The position numbers were made by a program, and so were the translations under genes. The notes below the pieces were generated by a model. The model saw only the letters and a program-made list of their open reading frames with translations. It searched no databases and was not told the origin of the DNA. 64,000 bases of DNA from Flavobacterium sp. Root901 (lineage in GTDB: Bacteria; Bacteroidota; Bacteroidia; Flavobacteriales; Flavobacteriaceae): contig NZ_LMJB01000008.1 in assembly GCF_001429765.1 (NCBI RefSeq), positions 250,835 to 314,834 on the forward strand, in the 5' to 3' direction. Below, piece by piece: positions 1 to 8,058 of the stretch. Numbering within the stretch: the stretch's first letter is position 1; each line of letters begins with the position of its first letter.

Positions 1-592
1 TGCTGTCTGTGTGGATGTTTACACTGCTGAAATCGGCTCCAAAGCCAGATTCCATTTCCTGCTTTGTGTTTTTGTCCATGCCATTGCCGCTGCCTTTTGA
101 GCTGTTGAGGTCACTTTCAACTCCTTCATTTACAGAATTTGATTCATTGAATTTGGCTTGAATTTCTTCTTTTTTCTGAGCTTTTTTGTCTTCGGCTTCA
201 CAATCAGCACATTTTTTCTGCACTTTCTTGTCGTCTTCTTTTTCTCCTTTCTTCTGTATTTTTTTGTCCTCTTCCTTATCAGATTTCTTTTGCACTTTTT
301 TGTCTTCTTCTTTTTCCTTGCCCTTTTTTTGTAGAGGCTGTTCTTGTACCAGATCTTGTTTTTGAACCGTTGAAATGGTTTCTGAAATGGGTTTTTGCTG
401 TACCGCTTCTTCACTTCTGGATTGCAAAAGTCCTCCCGTTTTGCGTTTATTTACTACTTTGTCAGCCACATTATCGGCTTCTTTTTCGTACTTGTCTCCA
501 ACAGTTCCTGTGGTTAGTTTTTTTTGAACTTTTGGTCCAAAAAAAGGAGAAGAGGAGTTATTAGCTGGTTTTTTTTGTTCAAATTCTCTCAT
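1..592 (-). CDS. DUF4157 (eCIS core domain) protein, 3' end cut by window edge
   Basis: Only the first 197 codons lie in the window; the frame stays open through base 1. Residues 31-47 (GDKYEKEADNVADKVV region) match the short motif that precedes many DUF4157 domains. Residues 89-141 are four K/E-rich repeats, each ending in a QKK-type motif, with a Cys-Ala-Asp-Cys pair at 128-131. From about residue 170 the sequence (GNGMDKNTKQEMESGFGADF, then SSVNIHTDS) is the typical start of the DUF4157 domain. That family is strongly associated with eCIS loci and is often metallopeptidase-like and found on putative cargo. Any HExxH motif would lie outside the window. The start is the ATG 37 bases after the preceding glycosyltransferase-like gene. 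Inferred role: cargo or a cargo-associated eCIS protein. Confidence 0.85.
   Translation of the reverse strand, partial: MREFEQKKPANNSSSPFFGPKVQKKLTTGTVGDKYEKEADNVADKVVNKRKTGGLLQSRSEEAVQQKPISETISTVQKQDLVQEQPLQKKGKEKEEDKKVQKKSDKEEDKKIQKKGEKEDDKKVQKKCADCEAEDKKAQKKEEIQAKFNESNSVNEGVESDLNSSKGSGNGMDKNTKQEMESGFGADFSSVNIHTDS
170..328 (-). repeat. In-gene tandem repeat, QKK units
   Basis: Four imperfect units of 12-14 codons encode K/E/D-rich segments ending KKVQKK, KKIQKK, KKVQKK and KKAQKK (residues about 91-141 of the DUF4157 protein). The last unit carries a CADC motif. They look like a flexible charged linker before the DUF4157 domain and could vary in number between strains. Confidence 0.75.
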
Positions 593-629
593 GATGTATT
601 ATTTTACCATTTTGGATTAATAATTTGTT

Positions 630-1493
630 TTAATAAACAAACTGCGGATTATTCGCCATAACACCTTCTTTCTCTAATGCGTTTTTTATTTGCATATACC
701 AATACGGAAATATTTTAGAGAGCCGAAGTTCAATTTCGTCAACAACATATTTTTCATATTTTTTCATTCCAAAAAAATGCGAATACCCAATAGCATCTGC
801 ATATTTTCCCTGTTCTGTTATATTTTCTCCTTTCAATAATATTTCAGGATTATTGTTTTTATATTTTAAAAGCGATGCGAGCGTATATTGTTCGATTAAA
901 ATGCAGGTTTCATAACCTTCTTGTTTCAATCCGGAAAAGCTGGTTTGGTTTTCTAAATATATTTTCTCCAAATCATAATAGCTTTTTATAAATTCATCGC
1001 GGAGCCTGAGATCGTTAAAACCAAATATGCCGCAATTGTATGAATAGCCTAAATTGGTGTTCCAATACGGCAGATTCTGAGTGTATTTACTAAATAATTC
1101 TACCTGTTTTCTGTAATGGATTTCATAAGTATCTTCCTTTCGTTCTACAATTACATCATTAAAACTAAAATCTATTTTTTTCCTAATAAATATGTCAGTG
1201 TCTATGTGCACAAATGGTTTTGTCTGCAGTTCCATGGCATTGATTTTCGATTTCATCCAAAGTTCAATTCTGTTCTCATTTTGCACTTTGGTAACAGCAC
1301 AAGGAAGCATATGCAGGAACTTAAAGCCAATTTCGTCTACATAAAGCTCAATTTCTTCATACCACAAATGGCTATATAATATACTCAGAGCAGTCATGTA
1401 GATTGTCTCCTTTAGTTTGTCTCCCATATTCCATCTGTTGTTCATTACAGGGAGCACATCAAGGCTGTAAATCATTTTGTGTCTTTGTTTCAT
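630..1493 (-). CDS. Glycosyltransferase-like protein (DUF6734-type), paralogue 1
   Basis: 287 aa, no signal peptide or membrane segment. It resembles a GT-A glycosyltransferase: an N-terminal beta strand (MIYSLDVLP), a DxD-type motif at 98-100 in FVHIDTDIFI, and an Asn-Cys-Gly-Ile-Phe-Gly-Phe motif at 153-159 where GT-A enzymes often have an acceptor or sugar-binding loop. It is a clear paralogue of the next gene upstream, with collinear motifs and the same conserved FPYWY element near the C-terminus. I recall this family as DUF6734, with no established biochemical function. Its place between the tape measure and the DUF4157 gene suggests either a delivered enzyme or an enzyme that modifies the particle or its cargo. 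Enzyme activity is inference. Confidence 0.7.
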   Translation of the reverse strand: MKQRHKMIYSLDVLPVMNNRWNMGDKLKETIYMTALSILYSHLWYEEIELYVDEIGFKFLHMLPCAVTKVQNENRIELWMKSKINAMELQTKPFVHIDTDIFIRKKIDFSFNDVIVERKEDTYEIHYRKQVELFSKYTQNLPYWNTNLGYSYNCGIFGFNDLRLRDEFIKSYYDLEKIYLENQTSFSGLKQEGYETCILIEQYTLASLLKYKNNNPEILLKGENITEQGKYADAIGYSHFFGMKKYEKYVVDEIELRLSKIFPYWYMQIKNALEKEGVMANNPQFVY

Positions 1494-1517
1494 ATATAGC
1501 TGTTTTATAACTTTATT

Positions 1518-2345
1518 TTAAACGATCCCTTCTTTTGCTAAAGCATTTTTTACTTCTTTGTACCAATACGGAAACAGTTTTGAGAGTCTGTTTTCTATTT
1601 CCTGCACAATATCGATCCTGTATTTTTTTTGACCGGCAATGTGTGTATAGCCAATTCTATCTGCCAGCTGACTGTTTTCGTATAAGTTTTTTTTCCAGAG
1701 TAATAATGTTGGTTTAATATTTTTATGATGTAATAATGACGCCAGATTATACTGTTCTAAAACAATACAGGGTTCTATTCTTGTTATTCCCGGATTATTA
1801 TTTTTTATAAAAATATCCTCCAAAGTATAATAAACCTCCAGAAACTCATCCCGAAGTTTTAAGTCTCTAAAGCCTAATACGCCGCAGTTGAAAGCATATC
1901 CTAAATCTGGTTTCCAATACTCTAAATCCTGCGTATATTGGTTAAAAAAATCCAAACGATACTGGTACATGCTGTATAATTCGTAATCATTTTGTTCTAC
2001 AATTACTTTATCAAAATCAAAATTTATTTTTTTCTTTATAAAGGCATCATTGTCAAGATGTATGAAAGGTTTGGTTTGCTTTTCCATGACATCAATTTTC
2101 GATTTCATCCAAATAACAGTGTCTTCATTACTGCTTATTTTAGTAACTCGGCAAGGAAGCATATAAAGAAATTTGTACGCAGTTTCATCAGCATAAAGTT
2201 CAATATCCTGATACCATAAATGGCTGTATAGAATACTTAAAGCAGTCGAATAAATCGTTTCTTTAAATCTATTGCCTTCATTCCATCGATTATTGCTGAT
2301 AGGAAATGCATCTAAGCTGTAAATTATTCTAGGCTCTCCCTTCAT
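1518..2345 (-). CDS. Glycosyltransferase-like protein (DUF6734-type), paralogue 2
   Basis: 275 aa, soluble. It has the same architecture as its downstream paralogue: IIYSLDAFP at the N-terminus, a DxD-type motif at 98-100 in FIHLDNDAFI, NCGVLGF at 153-159 and FPYWYKEVKNAL near the end. Its ATG overlaps the stop of the nucleotidyltransferase-like gene by four bases (ATGA), so the two are probably translationally coupled. The next paralogue starts 24 bases after its stop, which suggests a tandem duplication followed by divergence. The retained Asp pair in both copies argues that both are active enzymes, probably sugar-nucleotide dependent. Substrate and acceptor cannot be told from sequence. 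Confidence 0.7.
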   Translation of the reverse strand: MKGEPRIIYSLDAFPISNNRWNEGNRFKETIYSTALSILYSHLWYQDIELYADETAYKFLYMLPCRVTKISSNEDTVIWMKSKIDVMEKQTKPFIHLDNDAFIKKKINFDFDKVIVEQNDYELYSMYQYRLDFFNQYTQDLEYWKPDLGYAFNCGVLGFRDLKLRDEFLEVYYTLEDIFIKNNNPGITRIEPCIVLEQYNLASLLHHKNIKPTLLLWKKNLYENSQLADRIGYTHIAGQKKYRIDIVQEIENRLSKLFPYWYKEVKNALAKEGIV

Positions 2346-2920
2346 AAAATATTTTTTTTAATTGTATGAATTAAGTTTTTCTCTTCCAGGAAAGTTATAT
2401 TGTTGTACAAAGAAGCTTTTCGGCTGTGTTTATACAATCGTCTCCATTGATAGTCAATACCTTTTGCTTCTGAGGTGTTTAGATGGATTTCATTATTATG
2501 ATTTTTTTTACTGTCATCAAATGAGGTATGCCAGACCATTTTCCCCAACAATGGCGACTGTGTATAAGTTGCGTTAGAAAAGTCCCTTGGAAAACTGTCT
2601 ATATTAATTGAGTTTTCTCCAACTCTGAATATGTTTACTAACGCTTCTCCGTTTTTTGTTTTATAGAATTTAGAGATATATCTTTTTGTTGCCAATTTGT
2701 TTGTCATGGGTTGTAAATCCAGCTCGTTTTCAAAAAGCAGATCGATATCATTAATGGTAATGTCATAATATTCGCGAAGGTTAAGATAGTCTGCAACACC
2801 TCCGCAAAAGACTACTTTAGACATGTTTACATTATTAAATAAAAATTCTAAAGCCATTTGCTGAAGGCCGCGAATATTTTTTTTATCGTATTCTAAAAAA
2901 GAGGCATTTTCAATATTCAT
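2342..2920 (-). CDS. Small nucleotidyltransferase-fold protein
   Basis: 192 aa, soluble. Visible motifs fit a minimal nucleotidyltransferase: Gly-Gly at 40-41 followed by Asp44 (VVFCGGVADYL), a DxD pair in INDIDLLF (Asp58, Asp60), and a third candidate carboxylate in NINIDSF (Asp108). That is the three-Asp layout of the polymerase-beta-like fold. The gene lies 11 bases after the tape-measure stop and overlaps the following glycosyltransferase-like gene by four bases, so it belongs to the eCIS transcript. It could be a NMP-transferring toxin or modifier, or an enzyme making the nucleotide-activated donor used by the two neighbours. The assignment rests on motifs only; no specific family is recognised. 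Confidence 0.55.
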   Translation of the reverse strand: MNIENASFLEYDKKNIRGLQQMALEFLFNNVNMSKVVFCGGVADYLNLREYYDITINDIDLLFENELDLQPMTNKLATKRYISKFYKTKNGEALVNIFRVGENSINIDSFPRDFSNATYTQSPLLGKMVWHTSFDDSKKNHNNEIHLNTSEAKGIDYQWRRLYKHSRKASLYNNITFLEEKNLIHTIKKNIL

Positions 2921-2931
2921 ACTTTTAAATT

Positions 2932-4629
2932 TTACCAGTTAACATATATAATTCGTTTTTTCCAGGCCAATTTTATGATGCTCAAATTCCAGCTTAATTT
3001 GTCTAATAAAATATCTTGTGTTTTTCGCTCTATGATTACTGTTGGATTTTCGTCTCCATTAATATTTAGTTTTCCGGTACGCTGTAAAAATTCATTTTCA
3101 AGCAATTCTGCCGATGATGTTTTCATGGCATCCCAATTGCTCAATACCGCTTGCAGCATGGCGGCTCCTTCTTTTTTCATTTCTTCAGAGAGTACAATGT
3201 TTCTTTCAATAGGCTGGTCTATTGGAATATTGCATAAGAATTTTTCGAAAGCCATTGCATTCTCATAATCCTGTTCTTTTCCGGTTGCTATATAATGCAG
3301 AAGATGTGCGGCAGTTTCCGGATTATTGATAGTATTGTCTTTATTGAGCAGTCTGCAATTTTCAAAAAGAGATTTCAAAAAGGGATGAATCAGGACCAAA
3401 CCGGCATTGTCAACATACAAACCGCTAATATCCGGATCTCTTATATCTTCTTCTTTTTCAAATAAATCATCTTTTTTATCGATTACTTTTTCGTTTTTAT
3501 TTGAGGTTTTTTCTTTTAAGTCATTTGATGCGGATTCTATATTTTTATCGTCTCTGTCAACAGTATTTTCTTTGCTTTTTAACAAAATTAAATCCGGATC
3601 AGATGTTGTCTTTTCATTGTTGTCCTTAATTTGTCCTGTCTCTTTTTCTGTCTCATTTTTTATTTCTTCCTGTTTTTTTGGGAAAGTTTGTGTTCCTTTT
3701 TCTTTTTCTTTTAAAATAACTTTGGCTAGTTTTTTTTCGATAATCAAAACAACTGCATCAAGATTAGCAAGCAGTTCCAGTTCGTTTTGGTTTTCTATCT
3801 GATTTTCAATTTCTTTTAGAAAAAGTTTTTTGTTTTCGAAAAAACTGTTCTTTTTTTGAAATTTAAAAACACTGCAAATCAATCCGGAAAGCTTTTGTTT
3901 TACAATTGCATCGCTTGTTCCCAAAAGATTTAAAATGACTATTTCCCACGTTAAAAATCTTTGATTCGTAATCAACTGGTTTTTTGAAATACTAATTTCA
4001 ATTTGTTTTTTTATAGTTTCAATTCGGATTATTTTGCTGCTGTCAATATTATTTTTTTTAACTAATATTCCTTTTTTGATAATGGTTGCAATTTGACTAT
4101 CACTAAATTGTTTGATAAACCTTGTTCTTGCCATTGGTTTTTGAACTGCATTTTTCCATTTAAAAGAAAAACTTTCATCGTTTAGCACCTCATCAAATGT
4201 TGTGTCATCTATAATTTTAAAATCATGATTTGAGGTTGTCCACCAGGTATTTGTACCAGTTTCCAGAAAATGAAAAAAGCTTTCTATTTCTTTTTCCTGC
4301 GGTCTGATGCGTTTATAACCTTCTGTATTTGAATCTTCTTTCTCAAAAACTTCTTCAACTTGTTTGGTAATTTTCTTGAGAATCTGCTCTTTGAAATCTT
4401 CGAAATCCAGATTTTGATTTATAGCAATATCAATATTGAGTTTTTCTAATTGTATGCTGTATGATGGGTTTTTCGAATCCAGTTCATTAAAGTAATTTTC
4501 TAAAAACGAGAATATTTCCTTTTGCAAAAACGCATCAATATTGTCCTTGAGATAATATCCCTTTTCTTTAGAATTGGTATTTATCTCAAGGAAAACCTTA
4601 TTGATAATATGTTTACTTGAGCTTAGCAT
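2932..4629 (-). CDS. Contractile injection system tape measure protein
   Basis: 565 aa. The N-terminus (HIINKVFLEINTNSKEKGYY, then an amphipathic helix and EKLNIDI near residue 66) and the C-terminus (SGLYVDNAGLVLIHPFLKSL around 400-420, AAHLLHYIATG, LQAVLSNWDAMKTSS, final IYVNW) are the hallmarks of the Bacteroidota CIS tape-measure family. The middle (about 290-400) is a Lys/Glu/Asp/Asn-rich low-complexity stretch. In this family the protein is thought to set the length of the sheath-tube trunk. The start lies inside the end of the PKD-protein gene (17-base overlap), which implies coupled translation. My impression is that it is shorter than many relatives, which would predict a short particle. 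Confidence 0.85.
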   Translation of the reverse strand: MLSSSKHIINKVFLEINTNSKEKGYYLKDNIDAFLQKEIFSFLENYFNELDSKNPSYSIQLEKLNIDIAINQNLDFEDFKEQILKKITKQVEEVFEKEDSNTEGYKRIRPQEKEIESFFHFLETGTNTWWTTSNHDFKIIDDTTFDEVLNDESFSFKWKNAVQKPMARTRFIKQFSDSQIATIIKKGILVKKNNIDSSKIIRIETIKKQIEISISKNQLITNQRFLTWEIVILNLLGTSDAIVKQKLSGLICSVFKFQKKNSFFENKKLFLKEIENQIENQNELELLANLDAVVLIIEKKLAKVILKEKEKGTQTFPKKQEEIKNETEKETGQIKDNNEKTTSDPDLILLKSKENTVDRDDKNIESASNDLKEKTSNKNEKVIDKKDDLFEKEEDIRDPDISGLYVDNAGLVLIHPFLKSLFENCRLLNKDNTINNPETAAHLLHYIATGKEQDYENAMAFEKFLCNIPIDQPIERNIVLSEEMKKEGAAMLQAVLSNWDAMKTSSAELLENEFLQRTGKLNINGDENPTVIIERKTQDILLDKLSWNLSIIKLAWKKRIIYVNW

Positions 4630-7600
4630 TAGTTGTAAGGTCTGTTATTTGGATATTTAAATTGGTTAGTATAAAATCGATTTTTGCAAATACTTTCAGC
4701 ATGCTCGATAAGAACTTTTTCAATGATCCATCAGTATCTGCATTGAATTTTATTTCGACGAAACTTTTAAATAAATTATTAAACAGTAATGCTGCCGGAA
4801 TAATTTGTTTTTCAGATGCATTAAGAACTTCTGCATCCTGACATTTCAAAATAGTATAATACAAAGAAGTATTTACCGATATAAGGGTTTGTACCGCAGT
4901 AGTCTGGTTAGCATTCTGCTGATTAATTGCAGTGGACACAACTGTACCTATAAAATTGAAATATTCCTGCGTAAAGAATTCAGACAATTTAGCATTTGCT
5001 TTACCGCTGATGTAACCTTCAAGGTCTTTTTGAACTTCTAAAAGTCTGTTTTCAGTTTCAGAAATGAATTTAACAGTTTCTCTGCTGAATTTATTTAAAA
5101 TGGCAGTTTCTCTTAAATTGGTTATGGTTTCAATTGATTTTTTTACAAATAAATCTGCATTGTCAAGACATGGATTGGCTTCAGCCGGTTTGTTGATCTC
5201 GATAAGTCTTGGACCATCGGTTACTGCTCCGCATTTGCCTTCAGCAGTTAATGAAACAGAAATAGACGATTCATTAAATAAAGAAATTGGTCTTGATAAT
5301 AGTTCTTTTTTGTCTGTTTTTACTATTTCCTTATTAATTTCCCAAGTATACGACGCTGCATTTATTGAGTTGTTGATTAAATTCAGCATTCCGGCAGGGT
5401 CTATATTGAAAGTAAAATTGGCTGTAGGCAGATCTAAAAGTGTGATAGTAAGATTGGATGGTTTGCCGTCTATCAAAATGCTTACACTTGTGATATCGGT
5501 AGAAACACCAGCCGGATTAAACTGAAATCCACCTCTTGTTGTTATAACTCCTTCTCCCGAAATAACGGCTCCTTTTATATTTGGTTCAAGTGTAAGCAGC
5601 ACCGCTTTATCGTTTCTGCAAAAAGATATCTTGTTTATCAATTTGTTATCTACCAATACTTTTGGGTCTTCAATTTCAAAACTCACCGGATGAGTGATTT
5701 GGAAACCGCAGTTGCCATTATCAGCACTAAGGATAACATCAAATGTGAATTTTTTTTGTGATTCACTATCGTACTTGTAGAGGTGTTTTATTTCTGTTTT
5801 TTCATCTGTAACAGGATCGCTTTTATCTCCAAAGTTCCAGGTATATTTATTACCGGCAAGATTTTCTCCGGTTACGGTAAAAGTAATTTCGGTTTCGCTA
5901 ATTCCTGAAGGATTTGAAGGAACAGCGATAAAATCGAATTTTGGTTTTTCAAAAATGGTTATGACACATTCGGTGTCAAAATTATTAACTGTAAAAGTTA
6001 TTGGCTGACCTATTAAATCTTTGCTTACTAAATTTGGATCAAAAACCAGTACTCCAAGTTCATTTACCGCTATTCCTCCGTTTTGATCAGGTCTGACATT
6101 GGCTTTTACAAAACCTCCTGCTGGAGATACTTTAAAAGGCAGAGGCGGTGTTTTGCTGTCAAAACAGATTTTATCTACAGGTAAAGTAAGACCTATGTTG
6201 TTTTCGTCACAACATAAATACGGTAACGAAAAATCAGCAACAATTGGATTTAAAATTGGGATGCCTTCAGTAAATTTTTCAAAGTCACCCGTTAAAGATG
6301 GTCTGCGAGTGTTATAATAGTAATAATATGGTACTTTTTCTTCCAGATATATCATTATAAAGGTACCTCCGGGAGCTACGCCCGCTTTATGCTCGTACCC
6401 ATTGTTTTTGTTGAGGTAATATTTGGTAAAATTCTGGACGGTTTTATCCAGTTCATTAGCATTTACGGCCAGGATCATTATATTAAATCCTAATCCGTTT
6501 TCTAATCTAATTTGCTGGATAGCTTTTAGAGCCTCTTTGTAATTGCGTCCCTGATGACCTTCAATTCTATAAAAATCACTATCGAGGTGGATTTCGAGCG
6601 GTTTTTTGGTATTTAATAAATCATCATGATAACTAACATTGTTTTTTTGCAATCCTAAAATTGTTTTATCAAAATCCCAGGCTTTAATAAGCGAATCGTT
6701 TACATTATTGTAAAAAGGAATGGCTTTTTTGCCCAATTTACCCAACTGTAGCGAAGGTGTAATTTTTATAAAATCATATAATGGATTGTAGTTTTCTAAT
6801 AATTGGGCACTTCGCAGAATAAGACTGTACATTCTTTGTCTGGCTGTGTTTTCGCTATAGCATATTTTTATTTCATCTCCTTTAAGCTCTTTTTCTTCTG
6901 AATCTTTATCATCTTCAAGGCAGTCATTGCAGGCGGCAAGACTTTCTCCTGTAAGCAGCGGAGATTTGTAAAAGGCATGACGGAATTCAAAACAAGGTTC
7001 CGTTTTTATTAATTCTCCCAGCATTAAGTGTTTTGGAAAAGCATTAATATCGGGAAAGCAATTACTATCGTTTATAGTAAGCAGCAATGCTTTGGTTTCG
7101 TTGTAAGTATCGACAAGATCGTTAAGCAGATCATACAGATATTGAAAATCTGGAGGAAGTACCGGATCTCCTTCAAAATTAAACAGCTCGGTTATTTTTT
7201 TTTGAATAGCCTCTAAAACGAGCGGCATATTTAAGCCTGTCAGCAGCTTATTGTAGCCATCCTGCAAATCCTGAACAACATTATTTTTGAAAATTCCTTT
7301 GCTGAAAGTTTGTTTTATAGACTCAAGGTGAACAAAATCGTCTGGTTTTAGTACAATTCTGTTTGATTTTACGTCAGGTAATGTATGGTATAAATTAACA
7401 TAATTGATCTTGCCAATCATGCTGTCATGATTCATTATTTGTGCGGCAACGGCTTTGCTGACAATTAAAACTTTAAAATTGCCTACAATTTCCAATCCCT
7501 GATTGTCACATGAAAGACTTACGCAAAGGTCAGATTCTTTTTCATACGACTCCAGATACAATAGCACTACAGCTTCTTTAAAATCAAATTTTGTATTTGC

Positions 7601-8047
7601 GGTAAATTCTGTTAAAGCAAAATTGGGATCTTTTTCTTTTTTTTGCTGTTCTTCTGTCAGAAGTTCAAAAAGAGGCAATTGCTTGTTTGCGCCATCATAG
7701 AAAAAAGGTTTATAAGCCGCTTTTGTATTATCATAAATTTTGCAATCCGTATACGTTTTGGAGTCAAAATCAATTTTTTTGTTTCCCAATACATCTGCCT
7801 GATATAATTTAAAAAGATCACCATCAGTAGTTACACCTGTTCCCTGCGTTATTGAAATAGTATTTTGTGTCTCATCATAAGCTGGATAAAGTCCGCAAAC
7901 TATACCAACTCCGCTCAGGTAAATGCGGGACAGGCGATCCTGGTCGTCAAAAAAATCTACAACCTCATTAAGGTTTCCTTCTGTAAGTACCTGATTCTTT
8001 GTGAATCGACGGTATTGTGTTGTTATTGTTGAAAGTTTAGCTGACAT
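4613..8047 (-). CDS. eCIS baseplate/spoke-type protein with PKD domain
   Basis: 1144 aa. The N-terminus (FTKNQVLTEGNLNEVVDFFDDQDRLSR, then GVGIVCGLYPAYD) is recognisable from eCIS loci of Bacteroidota. It is followed by a long body, a PKD-like domain around 735-815 (YTWNFGDKSDPVTDEKTEIKHLY), a second immunoglobulin-like stretch (about 840-950) and a helical C-terminus. PKD domains are usually extracellular adhesion or spacing modules, so this protein may supply surface-exposed parts of the baseplate or do the job of a tail fibre; no separate fibre gene is seen. It starts 11 bases after the upstream baseplate gene and overlaps the tape-measure gene. A Cys-rich segment near residue 370 (CNDCLEDD) could bind metal. 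Confidence 0.75.
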   Translation of the reverse strand: MSAKLSTITTQYRRFTKNQVLTEGNLNEVVDFFDDQDRLSRIYLSGVGIVCGLYPAYDETQNTISITQGTGVTTDGDLFKLYQADVLGNKKIDFDSKTYTDCKIYDNTKAAYKPFFYDGANKQLPLFELLTEEQQKKEKDPNFALTEFTANTKFDFKEAVVLLYLESYEKESDLCVSLSCDNQGLEIVGNFKVLIVSKAVAAQIMNHDSMIGKINYVNLYHTLPDVKSNRIVLKPDDFVHLESIKQTFSKGIFKNNVVQDLQDGYNKLLTGLNMPLVLEAIQKKITELFNFEGDPVLPPDFQYLYDLLNDLVDTYNETKALLLTINDSNCFPDINAFPKHLMLGELIKTEPCFEFRHAFYKSPLLTGESLAACNDCLEDDKDSEEKELKGDEIKICYSENTARQRMYSLILRSAQLLENYNPLYDFIKITPSLQLGKLGKKAIPFYNNVNDSLIKAWDFDKTILGLQKNNVSYHDDLLNTKKPLEIHLDSDFYRIEGHQGRNYKEALKAIQQIRLENGLGFNIMILAVNANELDKTVQNFTKYYLNKNNGYEHKAGVAPGGTFIMIYLEEKVPYYYYYNTRRPSLTGDFEKFTEGIPILNPIVADFSLPYLCCDENNIGLTLPVDKICFDSKTPPLPFKVSPAGGFVKANVRPDQNGGIAVNELGVLVFDPNLVSKDLIGQPITFTVNNFDTECVITIFEKPKFDFIAVPSNPSGISETEITFTVTGENLAGNKYTWNFGDKSDPVTDEKTEIKHLYKYDSESQKKFTFDVILSADNGNCGFQITHPVSFEIEDPKVLVDNKLINKISFCRNDKAVLLTLEPNIKGAVISGEGVITTRGGFQFNPAGVSTDITSVSILIDGKPSNLTITLLDLPTANFTFNIDPAGMLNLINNSINAASYTWEINKEIVKTDKKELLSRPISLFNESSISVSLTAEGKCGAVTDGPRLIEINKPAEANPCLDNADLFVKKSIETITNLRETAILNKFSRETVKFISETENRLLEVQKDLEGYISGKANAKLSEFFTQEYFNFIGTVVSTAINQQNANQTTAVQTLISVNTSLYYTILKCQDAEVLNASEKQIIPAALLFNNLFKSFVEIKFNADTDGSLKKFLSSMLKVFAKIDFILTNLNIQITDLTTNAKLK

Positions 8048-8058
8048 TGGAATTGTTT

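Noticed and set aside
130..414. Lys/Arg-rich minus-strand frame of 94 codons
   Set aside because: It lies in another frame of the DUF4157 gene, and its composition is explained by the QKK repeat region.
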